From Anoxynatronum sibiricum (GTDB lineage: Bacteria; Bacillota; Clostridia; Peptostreptococcales; Tindalliaceae): a DNA stretch of 64,000 nucleotides. The stretch is from contig NZ_JBCITM010000005.1 of the NCBI RefSeq assembly GCF_039414295.1, positions 1 to 64,000 on the forward strand, written 5' to 3'. Shown here one piece after another: positions 1-8,084 of this stretch. Below the pieces are notes generated by a model. That model was not told the origin of the DNA. It saw only the letters and a program-made list of their open reading frames with translations, and ran no database searches. The position numbers were made by a program, and so were the translations under genes. The stretch's first letter is position 1. The number at the start of each line of letters is the position of its first letter.

Positions 1-304
1 GTTGGTATTAGTGGGACTTGGATACTTCTATTATACCACTTACAGGGGGTTCTCTATATGTTTTTCACGAATGTTTATTAGCGATTTTCAAGGTTTTTTT
101 GCTTTCCCTTGGGTGGGAAAGTTGAGTTAATGATTAATGATTTATTGAAGCACAATCCCTGGAAAGGGGGAGGGTGAAGACGAAGGGTCTGAACCCCTCT
201 CCGTAAGCAGGCTTTTCTCGAACATACACAAACCTGAATCTCGCCCTTGAAAATGGATTCTTTCTGACACTCGCAACAGCGCCCAACCCTGAAAGCAGCT
301 TTAC
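1..304. other. Non-coding left edge
   Basis: No credible gene was found between the window edge and the stop codon of the dehydrogenase gene. On the minus strand a TATAAT at 30-35, preceded by TG one base upstream (extended -10), could be a promoter for a gene leaving the window to the left, but the -35 is poor. No clear terminator for the catabolic cluster is visible here. Confidence 0.4.
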
Positions 305-1048
305 CTAATAGCCGTAAGCCAGGGCCCCGCCGTCAACGGCAAAATCCTGGCCGGTGATGTAGGCTGCGCCGTCGCTGATGAGAAACTGGGCCATGGCCCC
401 CAAATCACGGGTGTCGCCATAGCGGTGGAGGGGCATGCGGCTGAGAATCTTCGCCTGCCGCTCATCGGTCATCACCTGCTTGTTCATTTCACTGGGATAC
501 CATCCCGGTGCAATGGAGTTGACGGTGACATTGTCGGCCGCCCATTCCACTGCCAGTCCCCGGGTCATAGCCAGCACCGCTCCTTTGCTGGAGCAGTAGG
601 GCACCACTTCTGAGAAGCCCAGGTGGGCTGCCATGCTGGTGATGTTCACAATACGCCCCACATGGGAAGAAGCCTTCAGGTAGGGGTAGCAAAGGCAGCT
701 GAGCTTGAACACGCTGTTCACATTCACCTGGTGAATTTTTTCAAAATCATCATCGGCAAAGCTTTCTGCCCGGCCTTTCACGGTAATGCCTGCGTTGTTC
801 ACCAGAAAATCGATGCCGTCGGTTTCACCAATGGTCTTCACCAGTTCAGCCATACGGGGGTAATCGCAGACATCCCCCGCCAGGTGAACCACTCCGGGAA
901 GCGCTTCAGCCCCTTCAATTTTCACACTGCCGCTGCGGCTGATGGCATAGACGTTGGCACCGGCTTCTGCCAGCACTTTGGCAATGGCATAGCCGATGCC
1001 GCTGGATGCGCCGGTGACAATACCTGTTCGTCCTGTCAGTTCAAACAT
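305..1048 (-). CDS. Short-chain dehydrogenase/reductase (SDR)
   Basis: A classical SDR oxidoreductase of 247 residues, normal for the family. It has the nucleotide-binding glycine motif TGASSGIG at residues 12-19, NNAG at 84-87, a catalytic Ser at 138 and the YxxxK pair Tyr151/Lys155. It ends with the usual ITGQDFAVDGG segment. The start is supported by GGAGG seven bases upstream. It is the last gene of a minus-strand cluster with two enolase-superfamily dehydratases and a TRAP transporter. By context it probably oxidises or reduces a sugar-acid intermediate, as gluconate 5-dehydrogenase or 2-keto-3-deoxy-sugar-acid dehydrogenases do. The exact substrate cannot be read from the sequence. Confidence 0.9.
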   Translation of the reverse strand: MFELTGRTGIVTGASSGIGYAIAKVLAEAGANVYAISRSGSVKIEGAEALPGVVHLAGDVCDYPRMAELVKTIGETDGIDFLVNNAGITVKGRAESFADDDFEKIHQVNVNSVFKLSCLCYPYLKASSHVGRIVNITSMAAHLGFSEVVPYCSSKGAVLAMTRGLAVEWAADNVTVNSIAPGWYPSEMNKQVMTDERQAKILSRMPLHRYGDTRDLGAMAQFLISDGAAYITGQDFAVDGGALAYGY

Positions 1049-1093
1049 GTTGTCGCCTCCTGATCCTACGTTTCTGTTCTGTTCGATTGCTGT

Positions 1094-2251
1094 TTAAAGA
1101 CGCTGCAAGTGTTCTTCCATAAAATGGAAGCCCCAGCCGGCACCTTCCCGCTGATGGGCGTAGCCATTTTCAATGACCATGGGGTTGTCGATGATACCGT
1201 CGATCCAGTCGAAGCTTTCGGCACCATAGGGATGACCGATGGTGGCCAGCAGCGGCACATCGTAGTCTTTGTAGTAATGAGGCAGGCAGGGAATATGATG
1301 GGCCTCTGCCAGGGCGGCACTGAGACGCCAGGCCTCCACGCCGCCAATGCGAATGATATCGGGCTGCCACAAGTCAAGGGCATTGCGGCGAATCAGCTCC
1401 CGCAGGGCAACAACGTCATATTCCCGTTCTCCCATGGCCAGGCTGATGCCGGTTTTGCTGCGTATCATTTCGTAACCGGCGAAATCGGTGTTCACCACCG
1501 GCTCTTCAAACCACTGAATGCCCATTTCCCGGGCGGCATTGGAGAGGGTGATGGCGTTGGGCACCGACATGCCCTGGTTGGCATCCATCATGATCTTCAC
1601 CGTGGGGCCCAGGGCTTCCCGCACCTTGGCAATGCGGTGAAGATCCCGTTCCAGTTCAGGGCTGCCCACCTTGATTTTCACCGCGGTGAAGCCACGGGCT
1701 TTGTAGCCCAGCACTTCTTCCAGCAGCTCTTCGTCGCTGTAGCTGAGCCAGCCGCCACTGCCATAGACGGGGATTTTTTTACCATTGGATCCCAGCAGTT
1801 TGTGAATGGGCTGCCCCAGGGTTTTTCCCCAGGCGTCCCACATGGCCACATTCACCGTGGCCTGGGCCCACCGCTGAAGCCCCACATTGCCGAAATACTC
1901 TGCTTCCCGTTCAAAATCTGCTTTCAACTTCAGGGTTTCGTTAATGGCGTAGCCTTTTTCAAGTACCAGCTTCTTCATGTCATGAAGGGCGCCTTCAATG
2001 GCCCGGGGAGAGTAATGGAAGGAAAGCAGGTATCCCTGACCGGTGATGCCGCTGTTGGTCACCACCTCCACCACATAAAAGGCAATTTCACTGATGGTGT
2101 GGGTGGCATCGGCAATGGGGCGGCTGATCTGGGAAACTGCCCGGTATAAGTAAAGGTCTTTGATGGTATGGGGGTTTGGAAATTGAGGTTGTTGCAGGGG
2201 TTGCTGCTGAGACTGCTGTTGGGATGGCTGTTGTTTTTTTTGCTGACTCAT
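1094..2251 (-). CDS. Enolase-superfamily sugar-acid dehydratase/racemase (KxK type)
   Basis: Mandelate racemase/muconate lactonizing enzyme-like protein, 385 residues. The TIM-barrel motifs are present: Lys192-x-Lys194, metal ligands Asp223, Glu249 and Glu275, and His325 as likely second acid/base. The family abstracts the proton alpha to a carboxylate with Mg2+ help; most relatives in sugar-acid clusters are dehydratases. The first 25 or so residues are an unusual glutamine-rich tail not typical of the family. The start has an AGAGG site seven bases upstream, so the tail seems translated. It lies 31 bases downstream of a second, divergent family member and 45 bases upstream of the SDR gene. 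The substrate is not identifiable. Confidence 0.88.
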   Translation of the reverse strand: MSQQKKQQPSQQQSQQQPLQQPQFPNPHTIKDLYLYRAVSQISRPIADATHTISEIAFYVVEVVTNSGITGQGYLLSFHYSPRAIEGALHDMKKLVLEKGYAINETLKLKADFEREAEYFGNVGLQRWAQATVNVAMWDAWGKTLGQPIHKLLGSNGKKIPVYGSGGWLSYSDEELLEEVLGYKARGFTAVKIKVGSPELERDLHRIAKVREALGPTVKIMMDANQGMSVPNAITLSNAAREMGIQWFEEPVVNTDFAGYEMIRSKTGISLAMGEREYDVVALRELIRRNALDLWQPDIIRIGGVEAWRLSAALAEAHHIPCLPHYYKDYDVPLLATIGHPYGAESFDWIDGIIDNPMVIENGYAHQREGAGWGFHFMEEHLQRL

Positions 2252-2282
2252 AGGTTGGCCTCTTTTCAGTGGGGTTTTTGCC

Positions 2283-3401
2283 TTACAGCTTTACCACCCG
2301 GTACGAGTGGCACTGCCGCTCAATGAGCTCCCAGTCCAGTTCGACTCCCACGCCGGGACCTTCGGGAACAGTGATCATGCCCTGCTCATCGATGGGAAGG
2401 CTGCCCTTCATGGGAAACTGGAAAGATTCTTCCGGCACAAAGTATTCATAGTATTCGCAGTTACGAATGGCACAGCTCACATGCAGGTTCACCAGGTCCA
2501 TGTAATTCATGGTGGTGGTGTGAATTTCGCAGTTCAATCCAAAGCCTTCTGCCATATGGGCAATTTTCAGGGTGCCGGTGATGCCGTTTTTCCAGCTCAC
2601 ATCGGCCCGCACAATATCTGCCGCCCGCTGGGCGATGGTCTGGGCCACTCCCCAGTGACAACCCCGGGTGGTTTCTGTGGCGGCGATGGGAATATCCAGT
2701 GTGCGGCACAGCTCCTGGTACTTGTAGAGCTCAAAATCACGGAAGGGCTCTTCCAGCCACCGGTAGTTCAGCTTTTCCAGCTGCCGCCCCACGGCAATGG
2801 CCTGATCAAGGGTGTATTCTGCCACAGGGTCGCTCATGAGCACCATGTCGTCTCCCACCGCCTTGCGAATGGCCTGGTGAATCTCCATGTCGAGGGTCCA
2901 GGGGCCGGGAGGGTGTGCCTTGTAAGCGTTAATGCCTTTGCTCTTGTAATAAAGAGCCTCTGCCACGTAGTCCTCCAGAGTTTCATGAAAAAGACCGCTG
3001 GCGTAAACAGGCAGCTGGGTGCGGTAAGCGCCCAGATATTTGTAGAGGGGCAGCCCCGCTTTCTTGGCGCACATGTCCCAAAGGGCCACATCCACCGGCC
3101 CTGGCAGGTACACAGGGAAAAAGGTGAGGTGGCGGTCGATGTTCCAGAGCTCGTGCCAGATTTTTTCCCGGTCATGGGGGTCGCGGCCCATGACCACCGG
3201 CGCAATATTGTCGTGAAGGTAGTTTTCTGTGACGCCGCCGCTGCGGGCGGCCAGACAGGTGGCCAGGCCTTCGGTGCCATCGTCGGCAGTGAGCTTTAGC
3301 ACCACCACATCCCAATCCATGGCGGCACCGCCCCGCCTTTTTTCATCAAAAAGACATTTTTCCCGTTTCACCCACCAGGTTTCAAAGGATACGATTTTCA
3401 T
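2283..3401 (-). CDS. Enolase-superfamily dehydratase-like protein (KxH type)
   Basis: Second enolase-superfamily member, 372 residues, clearly different from its neighbour. Visible motifs are Lys161-x-His163 at the end of the second barrel strand (KxH rather than KxK), Asp191, the Glu217-Glu218-Pro segment, Glu243 in ATET, and a His in the IHTTTMNY segment as possible second catalytic base. The start is well placed, with AAAGGAG seven bases upstream. Two dehydratase paralogues in one operon suggest consecutive or alternative substrates, for instance epimeric sugar acids. Family membership is firm; the reaction is inferred. Confidence 0.86.
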   Translation of the reverse strand: MKIVSFETWWVKREKCLFDEKRRGGAAMDWDVVVLKLTADDGTEGLATCLAARSGGVTENYLHDNIAPVVMGRDPHDREKIWHELWNIDRHLTFFPVYLPGPVDVALWDMCAKKAGLPLYKYLGAYRTQLPVYASGLFHETLEDYVAEALYYKSKGINAYKAHPPGPWTLDMEIHQAIRKAVGDDMVLMSDPVAEYTLDQAIAVGRQLEKLNYRWLEEPFRDFELYKYQELCRTLDIPIAATETTRGCHWGVAQTIAQRAADIVRADVSWKNGITGTLKIAHMAEGFGLNCEIHTTTMNYMDLVNLHVSCAIRNCEYYEYFVPEESFQFPMKGSLPIDEQGMITVPEGPGVGVELDWELIERQCHSYRVVKL

Positions 3402-3506
3402 TGTCAGGCTCCTTTATCAGTGCTATTATCAATGCTTTTATCAGGAAATCACCCGATACAACCATCTTTTTCAGCCATCTTATCTTGATGATCAGCGTTT
3501 ACCCTT

Positions 3507-4316
3507 TTACAGGGTTTCTGCCAGCCACTCCACCGCCAGGGCAAACCAGGTGGCAACGTGGGGGTCAGCCCACCGGTTATTCTCCGGCTGCGCCACCGCC
3601 GGGGTAGCCAGGGAAAGACCGTGCACGCCCCGGGGATAAAGATGCAGTTCTGCCGGCACTTGCGCCGCCAGCAGAGCTTCCAGAAAAAGCAGGCTGTTTT
3701 TTGCAGGCACCAGTTCATCTGTCAGGGTATGCCACAGAAAGGTGGGCGGAGTGTGCTCTGTCACCCGCTCTTCCAGGGAAAACAGCTGCCGCAGTTTGGG
3801 GTCTGGCCCTGCCAGCTGTCGAAAGCTGGCGGCATGAGCGCACTCCCGGGCAGAGATCACCGGGTAGCACAGCACCAGGGCGTCCGGCCGGTGAAGTTCG
3901 AGGCTGGTGGCCGGTGAAAAAAACGCTTCCCGGTGCCACAAGGTTCCCAGACTCCCGGCCAGATGGCCGCCGGCAGAAAAGCCGCAGACTGCCACCCGCA
4001 CCTCTGAAACAGGCATGCGTTGCACCAGCGCCACTTGACGCCGGGCTTCTGCCACGGCCTGGGACAGCTGATGCAGCGGCTGCCACCCCAAGGGGGCGGG
4101 TGTCACCTTGTAATGGAGCACAAAGGCATGAAAACCCGCCTGATTGAAGGCTTCGGCCACCGGCTTGCCTTCCCGGTCTGAAATCATCTGGTACCCGCCG
4201 CCGGGACAGATCACCACGGCTTGCCGGGCTGTGCCTTCCGCCAGCAGATAAGCGTCCAGCCAGCCTTCATTTTCAAGGGGAATATGAAAAATGCTGTGAT
4301 TGGCTGTGGTTTCCAT
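3507..4316 (-). CDS. Alpha/beta hydrolase, carbohydrate-esterase-like
   Basis: Cytoplasmic alpha/beta hydrolase of 269 residues with no signal peptide. It has an oxyanion-hole PGGGY segment near residue 40, the nucleophile elbow GFSAGGH at 112-118 (Ser114), an acid residue in TDELVP and a catalytic His in GVHGLSL. This is the pattern of the BD-FAE/acetyl-xylan-esterase-like group. AGAGG lies seven bases before the ATG. Its place between the transporter genes and the dehydratases suggests that it removes an acyl or alkyl ester from the imported sugar acid. A general carboxylesterase is the alternative. Confidence 0.82.
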   Translation of the reverse strand: METTANHSIFHIPLENEGWLDAYLLAEGTARQAVVICPGGGYQMISDREGKPVAEAFNQAGFHAFVLHYKVTPAPLGWQPLHQLSQAVAEARRQVALVQRMPVSEVRVAVCGFSAGGHLAGSLGTLWHREAFFSPATSLELHRPDALVLCYPVISARECAHAASFRQLAGPDPKLRQLFSLEERVTEHTPPTFLWHTLTDELVPAKNSLLFLEALLAAQVPAELHLYPRGVHGLSLATPAVAQPENNRWADPHVATWFALAVEWLAETL

Positions 4317-4595
4317 GAAATAACCTCTTTTCCTGTCTGTGGCAGTGGCTTAACGTGCCACTGTTCCCGCATTGATTGATGACAGCCGGAAGCCAGCATT
4401 GCTGTCTTCCGGCCGGTTGCAGCGCTCACTCAATTGTCGTGTTGGTTCTTCCAGTCAATTTATTCGATCATTCTTCCGATCATTTTTTCAGTTATCTCTT
4501 TCAATCTTTCTTCTTGCTGTCGCTTTTTATGATAGCTTTTTTTGACCGCTATGTCTTGCAGCCATTTTTTATGTGTTGATCCACACCCGACAGAG
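4317..4595. other. Spacer between esterase gene and dctM
   Basis: A 279-base spacer without a credible gene. It holds an inverted repeat, GCCGGAAG at 4385-4392 and CTTCCGGC at 4406-4413, with a 13-base loop and no T-run on either strand. It may be an mRNA-processing or stability hairpin; it is not a convincing terminator. Confidence 0.35.
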
Positions 4596-5903
4596 CTAAC
4601 TGCCCAGCACAGGCATCATCAGGTTGGGCAGCCACATTACCAGCCCCGGAACAAAGGTGATGAGCAACAACACTGCCACCATGACTCCCAGGAAGGGAAG
4701 GAGGGTTTTCACCAACCGCTCGATGGGTACGCCAGAGACGGCACTGCCCACAAAAAGGGTGCCTCCCACCGGCGGTGTGATGAGGCCGATGCCCAGGTTC
4801 AGAATCATAATGGCGCCGAAGTGCACCGGGTCAATGCCGATACTGGTGGCGATGGGCAGCAAAATGGGTGTGGCCACCAGTATAATGGCAGACATGTCCA
4901 TGATGGTTCCCAGAACCAGCATGAGTACATTCAGCATCAGCATAATCAGGTATTTGTTTTCTGTGATGCCAAAGATGGCGTTGGAAACCATTTGGGGCAT
5001 GCGCAGATACGTGAGCAGCCACCCGAAAACCGTGGAGGTGGAAATGAGGATCAGCACAATGGCCAGAGTTCCCAAAGAGCGCTCCATCACCTTCCACATT
5101 TCTTTCAGGCTTAATTCCCGGTATATGAGGAAACTCACCAGCATGGCCCATACAACAGCAATGGCCGCCGATTCGGTGGCGGTGAAAATGCCGGAAACAA
5201 CCCCCAGCACCACGATGACCACGGTGAGCAATCCCCAAATGGAATCCACCAGGGTTTTTAGCACATTGATGAGGTGGAAGGGATCCCCTTTGGGGTAGTT
5301 GCGTTTCACTGCCAGAATGTAGCTGTAGATCATGAGGGCAATGCCCAGCACGATGCCGGGAATCAGGCCCGCCAGAAACAGGCGCCCCACAGAAACAGTA
5401 CCTGCCACCATGGCGTACATCACCATGTTATGGCTGGGGGGAATTAGCAGTCCCTGCACCGAACTGGTCATGGTGATATTGGTGGCAAATTCTTCGTCGT
5501 AGCCCTGGTCTTTCATCATCGGAATGAGAATGGTTCCCAGCGATGCCGTATCGGCGGTGGATGAACCGGAGATGCCGCCGAAAAACATGGAAGCCACAAT
5601 GTTCACCATGGCCAACCCGCCGCGAATCCACCCCACCAGGGCATCGGAAAGGGCAATGAGCCGCTTGGAAATGCCGCCGGCTCCCATGAGCTCGCCGGCA
5701 ATTATAAAGAAGGGGACTGCCATAAGACTGAACACATTCACGCCTTTCACCATAAGCTGAGCCACCTGCATGAGGGGCAGCCCCAGGTAAAGGGTGGTGA
5801 GAATGCTGGAAATTCCAATGGCAAAAGCAATGGGGAAACGACTGATAATCATCACAAAAAAAGTGCCGACAAGTATGAGAACTGCAATGGTGCTCTGATC
5901 CAT
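4596..5903 (-). CDS. dctM: TRAP transporter large permease (DctM family)
   Basis: The large membrane subunit of a tripartite ATP-independent periplasmic-type transporter, 435 residues, with hydrophobic segments throughout (about 12 expected). The GGISGSSTADTASLGTI segment and the later GLITPPVGGTLFVGSAVSG segment are typical of DctM. It imports a carboxylate using an ion gradient, with substrate delivered by the DctP lipoprotein encoded upstream. Its ATG overlaps the dctQ stop by one base (TGATG), and GGAGG lies ten bases upstream, so the two membrane subunits are probably translationally coupled. Confidence 0.95.
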   Translation of the reverse strand: MDQSTIAVLILVGTFFVMIISRFPIAFAIGISSILTTLYLGLPLMQVAQLMVKGVNVFSLMAVPFFIIAGELMGAGGISKRLIALSDALVGWIRGGLAMVNIVASMFFGGISGSSTADTASLGTILIPMMKDQGYDEEFATNITMTSSVQGLLIPPSHNMVMYAMVAGTVSVGRLFLAGLIPGIVLGIALMIYSYILAVKRNYPKGDPFHLINVLKTLVDSIWGLLTVVIVVLGVVSGIFTATESAAIAVVWAMLVSFLIYRELSLKEMWKVMERSLGTLAIVLILISTSTVFGWLLTYLRMPQMVSNAIFGITENKYLIMLMLNVLMLVLGTIMDMSAIILVATPILLPIATSIGIDPVHFGAIMILNLGIGLITPPVGGTLFVGSAVSGVPIERLVKTLLPFLGVMVAVLLLITFVPGLVMWLPNLMMPVLGS

Positions 5904-6457
5904 CAGGCTGTTTCCTCCTTTCCCTGAATGACAGCTGATTGCTGTGGATGATCGTTGTGATCCGCTGGGCTTCCTGGAAAATCTTTGTTGCGGTGTCGCT
6001 GAATGAAGTTCAGCAGCCGTTCAATTTCCATGAGGCACATGGCCGCCCCCGCCATGGGAACCGACAGATAAAGCCACATGGACCGAATGCCAACGCCTGT
6101 CATGAGATTGCGCCCCGCCAGCATGGAAAAGCGCCAGCCGTACACGATCATGAAAATGGAGAAGGCAAATATACAGATTTGAGCTGCTGCTTTCATCACA
6201 TTGACCACCTTTTCAGGCAGCAGGAAATCAATGATGGTCATGCGTATGTGGGTATCTTTTCGAATGGCCAGGGCTGCGCTGATGAGTGACATATACACCA
6301 TGCACATGAGTACCACCGGCTCTCCCCAGGTGGGGCTGCTGCGCAGCACATACCGGCCAAAAACCACGTAGGATGTGATGGCCACCATGCCGATGAAACA
6401 GAGCTTGCAAAATGTCATGAAGAATAGGTAAATCATATCAAAAAACTTTGTCATCAC
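5903..6457 (-). CDS. dctQ: TRAP transporter small permease (DctQ family)
   Basis: Small membrane subunit of the TRAP transporter, 184 residues with four predicted hydrophobic helices and a polar C-terminal tail. The SPTWGEPVVLMCMVYMSLISAALAIRKDTHIRM segment around residues 37-70 is characteristic of DctQ. It bridges the solute-binding protein and DctM. The first possible start is a GTG seven bases after GGGAGG, directly followed by an ATG; either may be used. A strong hairpin separates it from dctP. Confidence 0.92.
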   Translation of the reverse strand: MMTKFFDMIYLFFMTFCKLCFIGMVAITSYVVFGRYVLRSSPTWGEPVVLMCMVYMSLISAALAIRKDTHIRMTIIDFLLPEKVVNVMKAAAQICIFAFSIFMIVYGWRFSMLAGRNLMTGVGIRSMWLYLSVPMAGAAMCLMEIERLLNFIQRHRNKDFPGSPADHNDHPQQSAVIQGKEETA

Positions 6458-6480
6458 GTTGGTACCTCCCTGTTGATCAA

Positions 6481-6506
6481 AAGGGGCAGCGAAGTCGCTG
6501 CCCCTT
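6481..6506 (-). terminator. Intercistronic hairpin dctP/dctQ
   Basis: An 11-base-pair perfect stem (AAGGGGCAGCG with its complement) with a four-base loop, followed on the minus strand by TTTT. It lies between dctP and dctQ and most likely acts as a partial terminator or 3' stabiliser that raises the level of the binding protein over the two permeases. Confidence 0.65.
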
Positions 6507-6601
6507 GAGGAGATGCTGCAGGTTCTTCCAATGGTTGGTTGTTCACTGGTTCACTGGTTTACTGATTCAATGCAGCAAATGAATGATCTTCTGAATTGTC
6601 T

Positions 6602-7660
6602 TTACTTATTGATGATGGCCTGGTATTCATCTTCCAGTCCTTCAATGTATTTTTCCACAACACTTTGAGTTGCTTCCATGTAAGGGGTTTTATCCGGTAC
6701 TTCGATCACATTGGCTCCTGCTGCCTTGATATCTTCCAGCAGTTGGTTGTCAAGCACTTCAATGCTTTCACGGTTCCAGATTTCTGTTTCCTTGGCAGCT
6801 TCCATCAGAATGGCCTGGTCTTCAGCATCCAGCGTATCCCATACCTGTTCGCTCATGAGCACGATGGAGGGGCTGTAGGTGTGGCCGGAAAGAATGTAGT
6901 TGGGAGCCACTTCAAAGAACTTGTTGGAGTAGTAGCCGGAATGAGGCTGCTCGGCACCATCAACGGTTCCTGACTGCAGGGCGGAATACAGTTCTGAGAA
7001 GGAAATGGGTGTTGACTGGATGCCCATGGCTGCAACAGTTTCACTCATCAGGTCAGTGGTGGGTACACGCAGTTTCATGCCTCTGAAATCTTCGATGGAG
7101 TCAATTTCTTTGCCTGGAACAGTGAAGAAGTTTCTGGAACCTTCATCCAGGTAAAACAGGCCCACCATGCCAGTGCCCACTTCCTGAGCTTCTCTTAGAA
7201 AATCATCACCGATATCACTGTGCAGCACGCTCCACAGATGATCTCTGTCACGGAAAATGAAAGGAAGTCCAAACAGATTCAATTTTTGAACACCAAAGTC
7301 TGTCAGGCTGTTGGTATTGCCACGGGCGATATCAATGGCGCCGCCACCCATTTGCAGGGTTTGATAAGCGGTTTTTTCGTCTCCCAGCTGACCTGCAGGA
7401 TACACTTCGATGGTGATCCGGCCGCCGGATTTTTCGCTGACCAGTTCAGCAAACTTGTCTCCCGCTTCGTCCATGATATGACCATCAGGATTCAGTTCAG
7501 CGTACTTGAGGGAATAGCTGGGCTTGTCTGCCGGTGCGGCTGCGCTGCCGTTGCCGGATTCAGCGGGTGCCGGAGCCGGCGCGGATGAATTGGAGCCACA
7601 TCCTGCCAAAAGTGAAATACTCATCATACCTGCCAACAATAATGCTGCCTTCTTTTTCAT
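6602..7660 (-). CDS. dctP: TRAP transporter substrate-binding lipoprotein (DctP family)
   Basis: Extracytoplasmic solute receptor of the TRAP transporter, 352 residues. The start at 7660 is chosen because GGGGAGG lies eight to nine bases upstream and it gives a clean lipoprotein signal: MKKK, a hydrophobic stretch, then the lipobox LLAGCG with the lipid-modified Cys near residue 20. A longer in-frame reading starts at 7816 but adds only polar residues. The mature part begins with an Ala/Pro/Ser-rich linker and shows DctP hallmarks (GGGAIDIARGNTNSL, MKLRVPTTDLMSETVAAMG, DGAEQP). The conserved Arg in LRVP normally binds the substrate carboxylate. It is the first structural gene of the cluster. 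Confidence 0.95.
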   Translation of the reverse strand: MKKKAALLLAGMMSISLLAGCGSNSSAPAPAPAESGNGSAAAPADKPSYSLKYAELNPDGHIMDEAGDKFAELVSEKSGGRITIEVYPAGQLGDEKTAYQTLQMGGGAIDIARGNTNSLTDFGVQKLNLFGLPFIFRDRDHLWSVLHSDIGDDFLREAQEVGTGMVGLFYLDEGSRNFFTVPGKEIDSIEDFRGMKLRVPTTDLMSETVAAMGIQSTPISFSELYSALQSGTVDGAEQPHSGYYSNKFFEVAPNYILSGHTYSPSIVLMSEQVWDTLDAEDQAILMEAAKETEIWNRESIEVLDNQLLEDIKAAGANVIEVPDKTPYMEATQSVVEKYIEGLEDEYQAIINK

Positions 7661-8084
7661 TTTGTTACCTCCCCTTTTTTGCAGTGGCTCAGGATTTTCC
7701 TGAAACTGCTTTTCTTCGTTTTGATGCCTGTCATTGTTCTCTGGCATCCTGAACACGCGTGGAACACGTTTTCCTGATGCTTCGGAGACTTGCTTCTGTT
7801 TCGCTGCTGAAGCCATTTACGCTGCCAGCCGGCGAACCATCTCTGTTGACAACCGAGTACCCTGGAAAGGGCAAGCGGGTTACAGACAAATGATGACACC
7901 TTTTGAGCTGCACTTCTTAAGTCACTTGTTACCAGAAACCTATCTGTGTTGATGTGTCTCTATGCGGCTGCTTCTATTGGAGCTGTCAGGGGGAACCAGC
8001 AGCTGACGCTGGCAACCCATAACCGAAAAATGCAATGATACTGTTTGTCAGGAACACTGTTCTGCTTACAGGTGCATGAATGGA
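7661..8084. promoter_or_regulatory. Leader of dctP with candidate LacI-type operator
   Basis: A 424-base spacer between dctP and the repressor gene. At 7761-7774 lies GGAACACGTTTTCC, whose core AACACGTTTT differs by one base from the AAAACGTTTT palindromes beside lacI. It is about 105 bases upstream of the dctP start and is the best candidate for repressor control of the transport and catabolic genes. No convincing sigma-A promoter was found on the minus strand, so the transcription start is not assigned. Confidence 0.5.

Noticed and set aside
2307..3299. Long open frame on the plus strand opposite the second dehydratase gene
   Set aside because: It is a mirror of a well-conserved enzyme gene, has low-complexity His/Gly/Val-rich sequence, and shows no domain or ribosome-binding site.
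4385..4413. Terminator between the esterase gene and dctM
   Set aside because: The inverted repeat has a 13-base loop and no T-run on either strand.
6602..7816. DctP with a 52-residue N-terminal extension
   Set aside because: The extension is polar and would destroy the lipoprotein signal; a strong ribosome-binding site marks the internal ATG at 7660.
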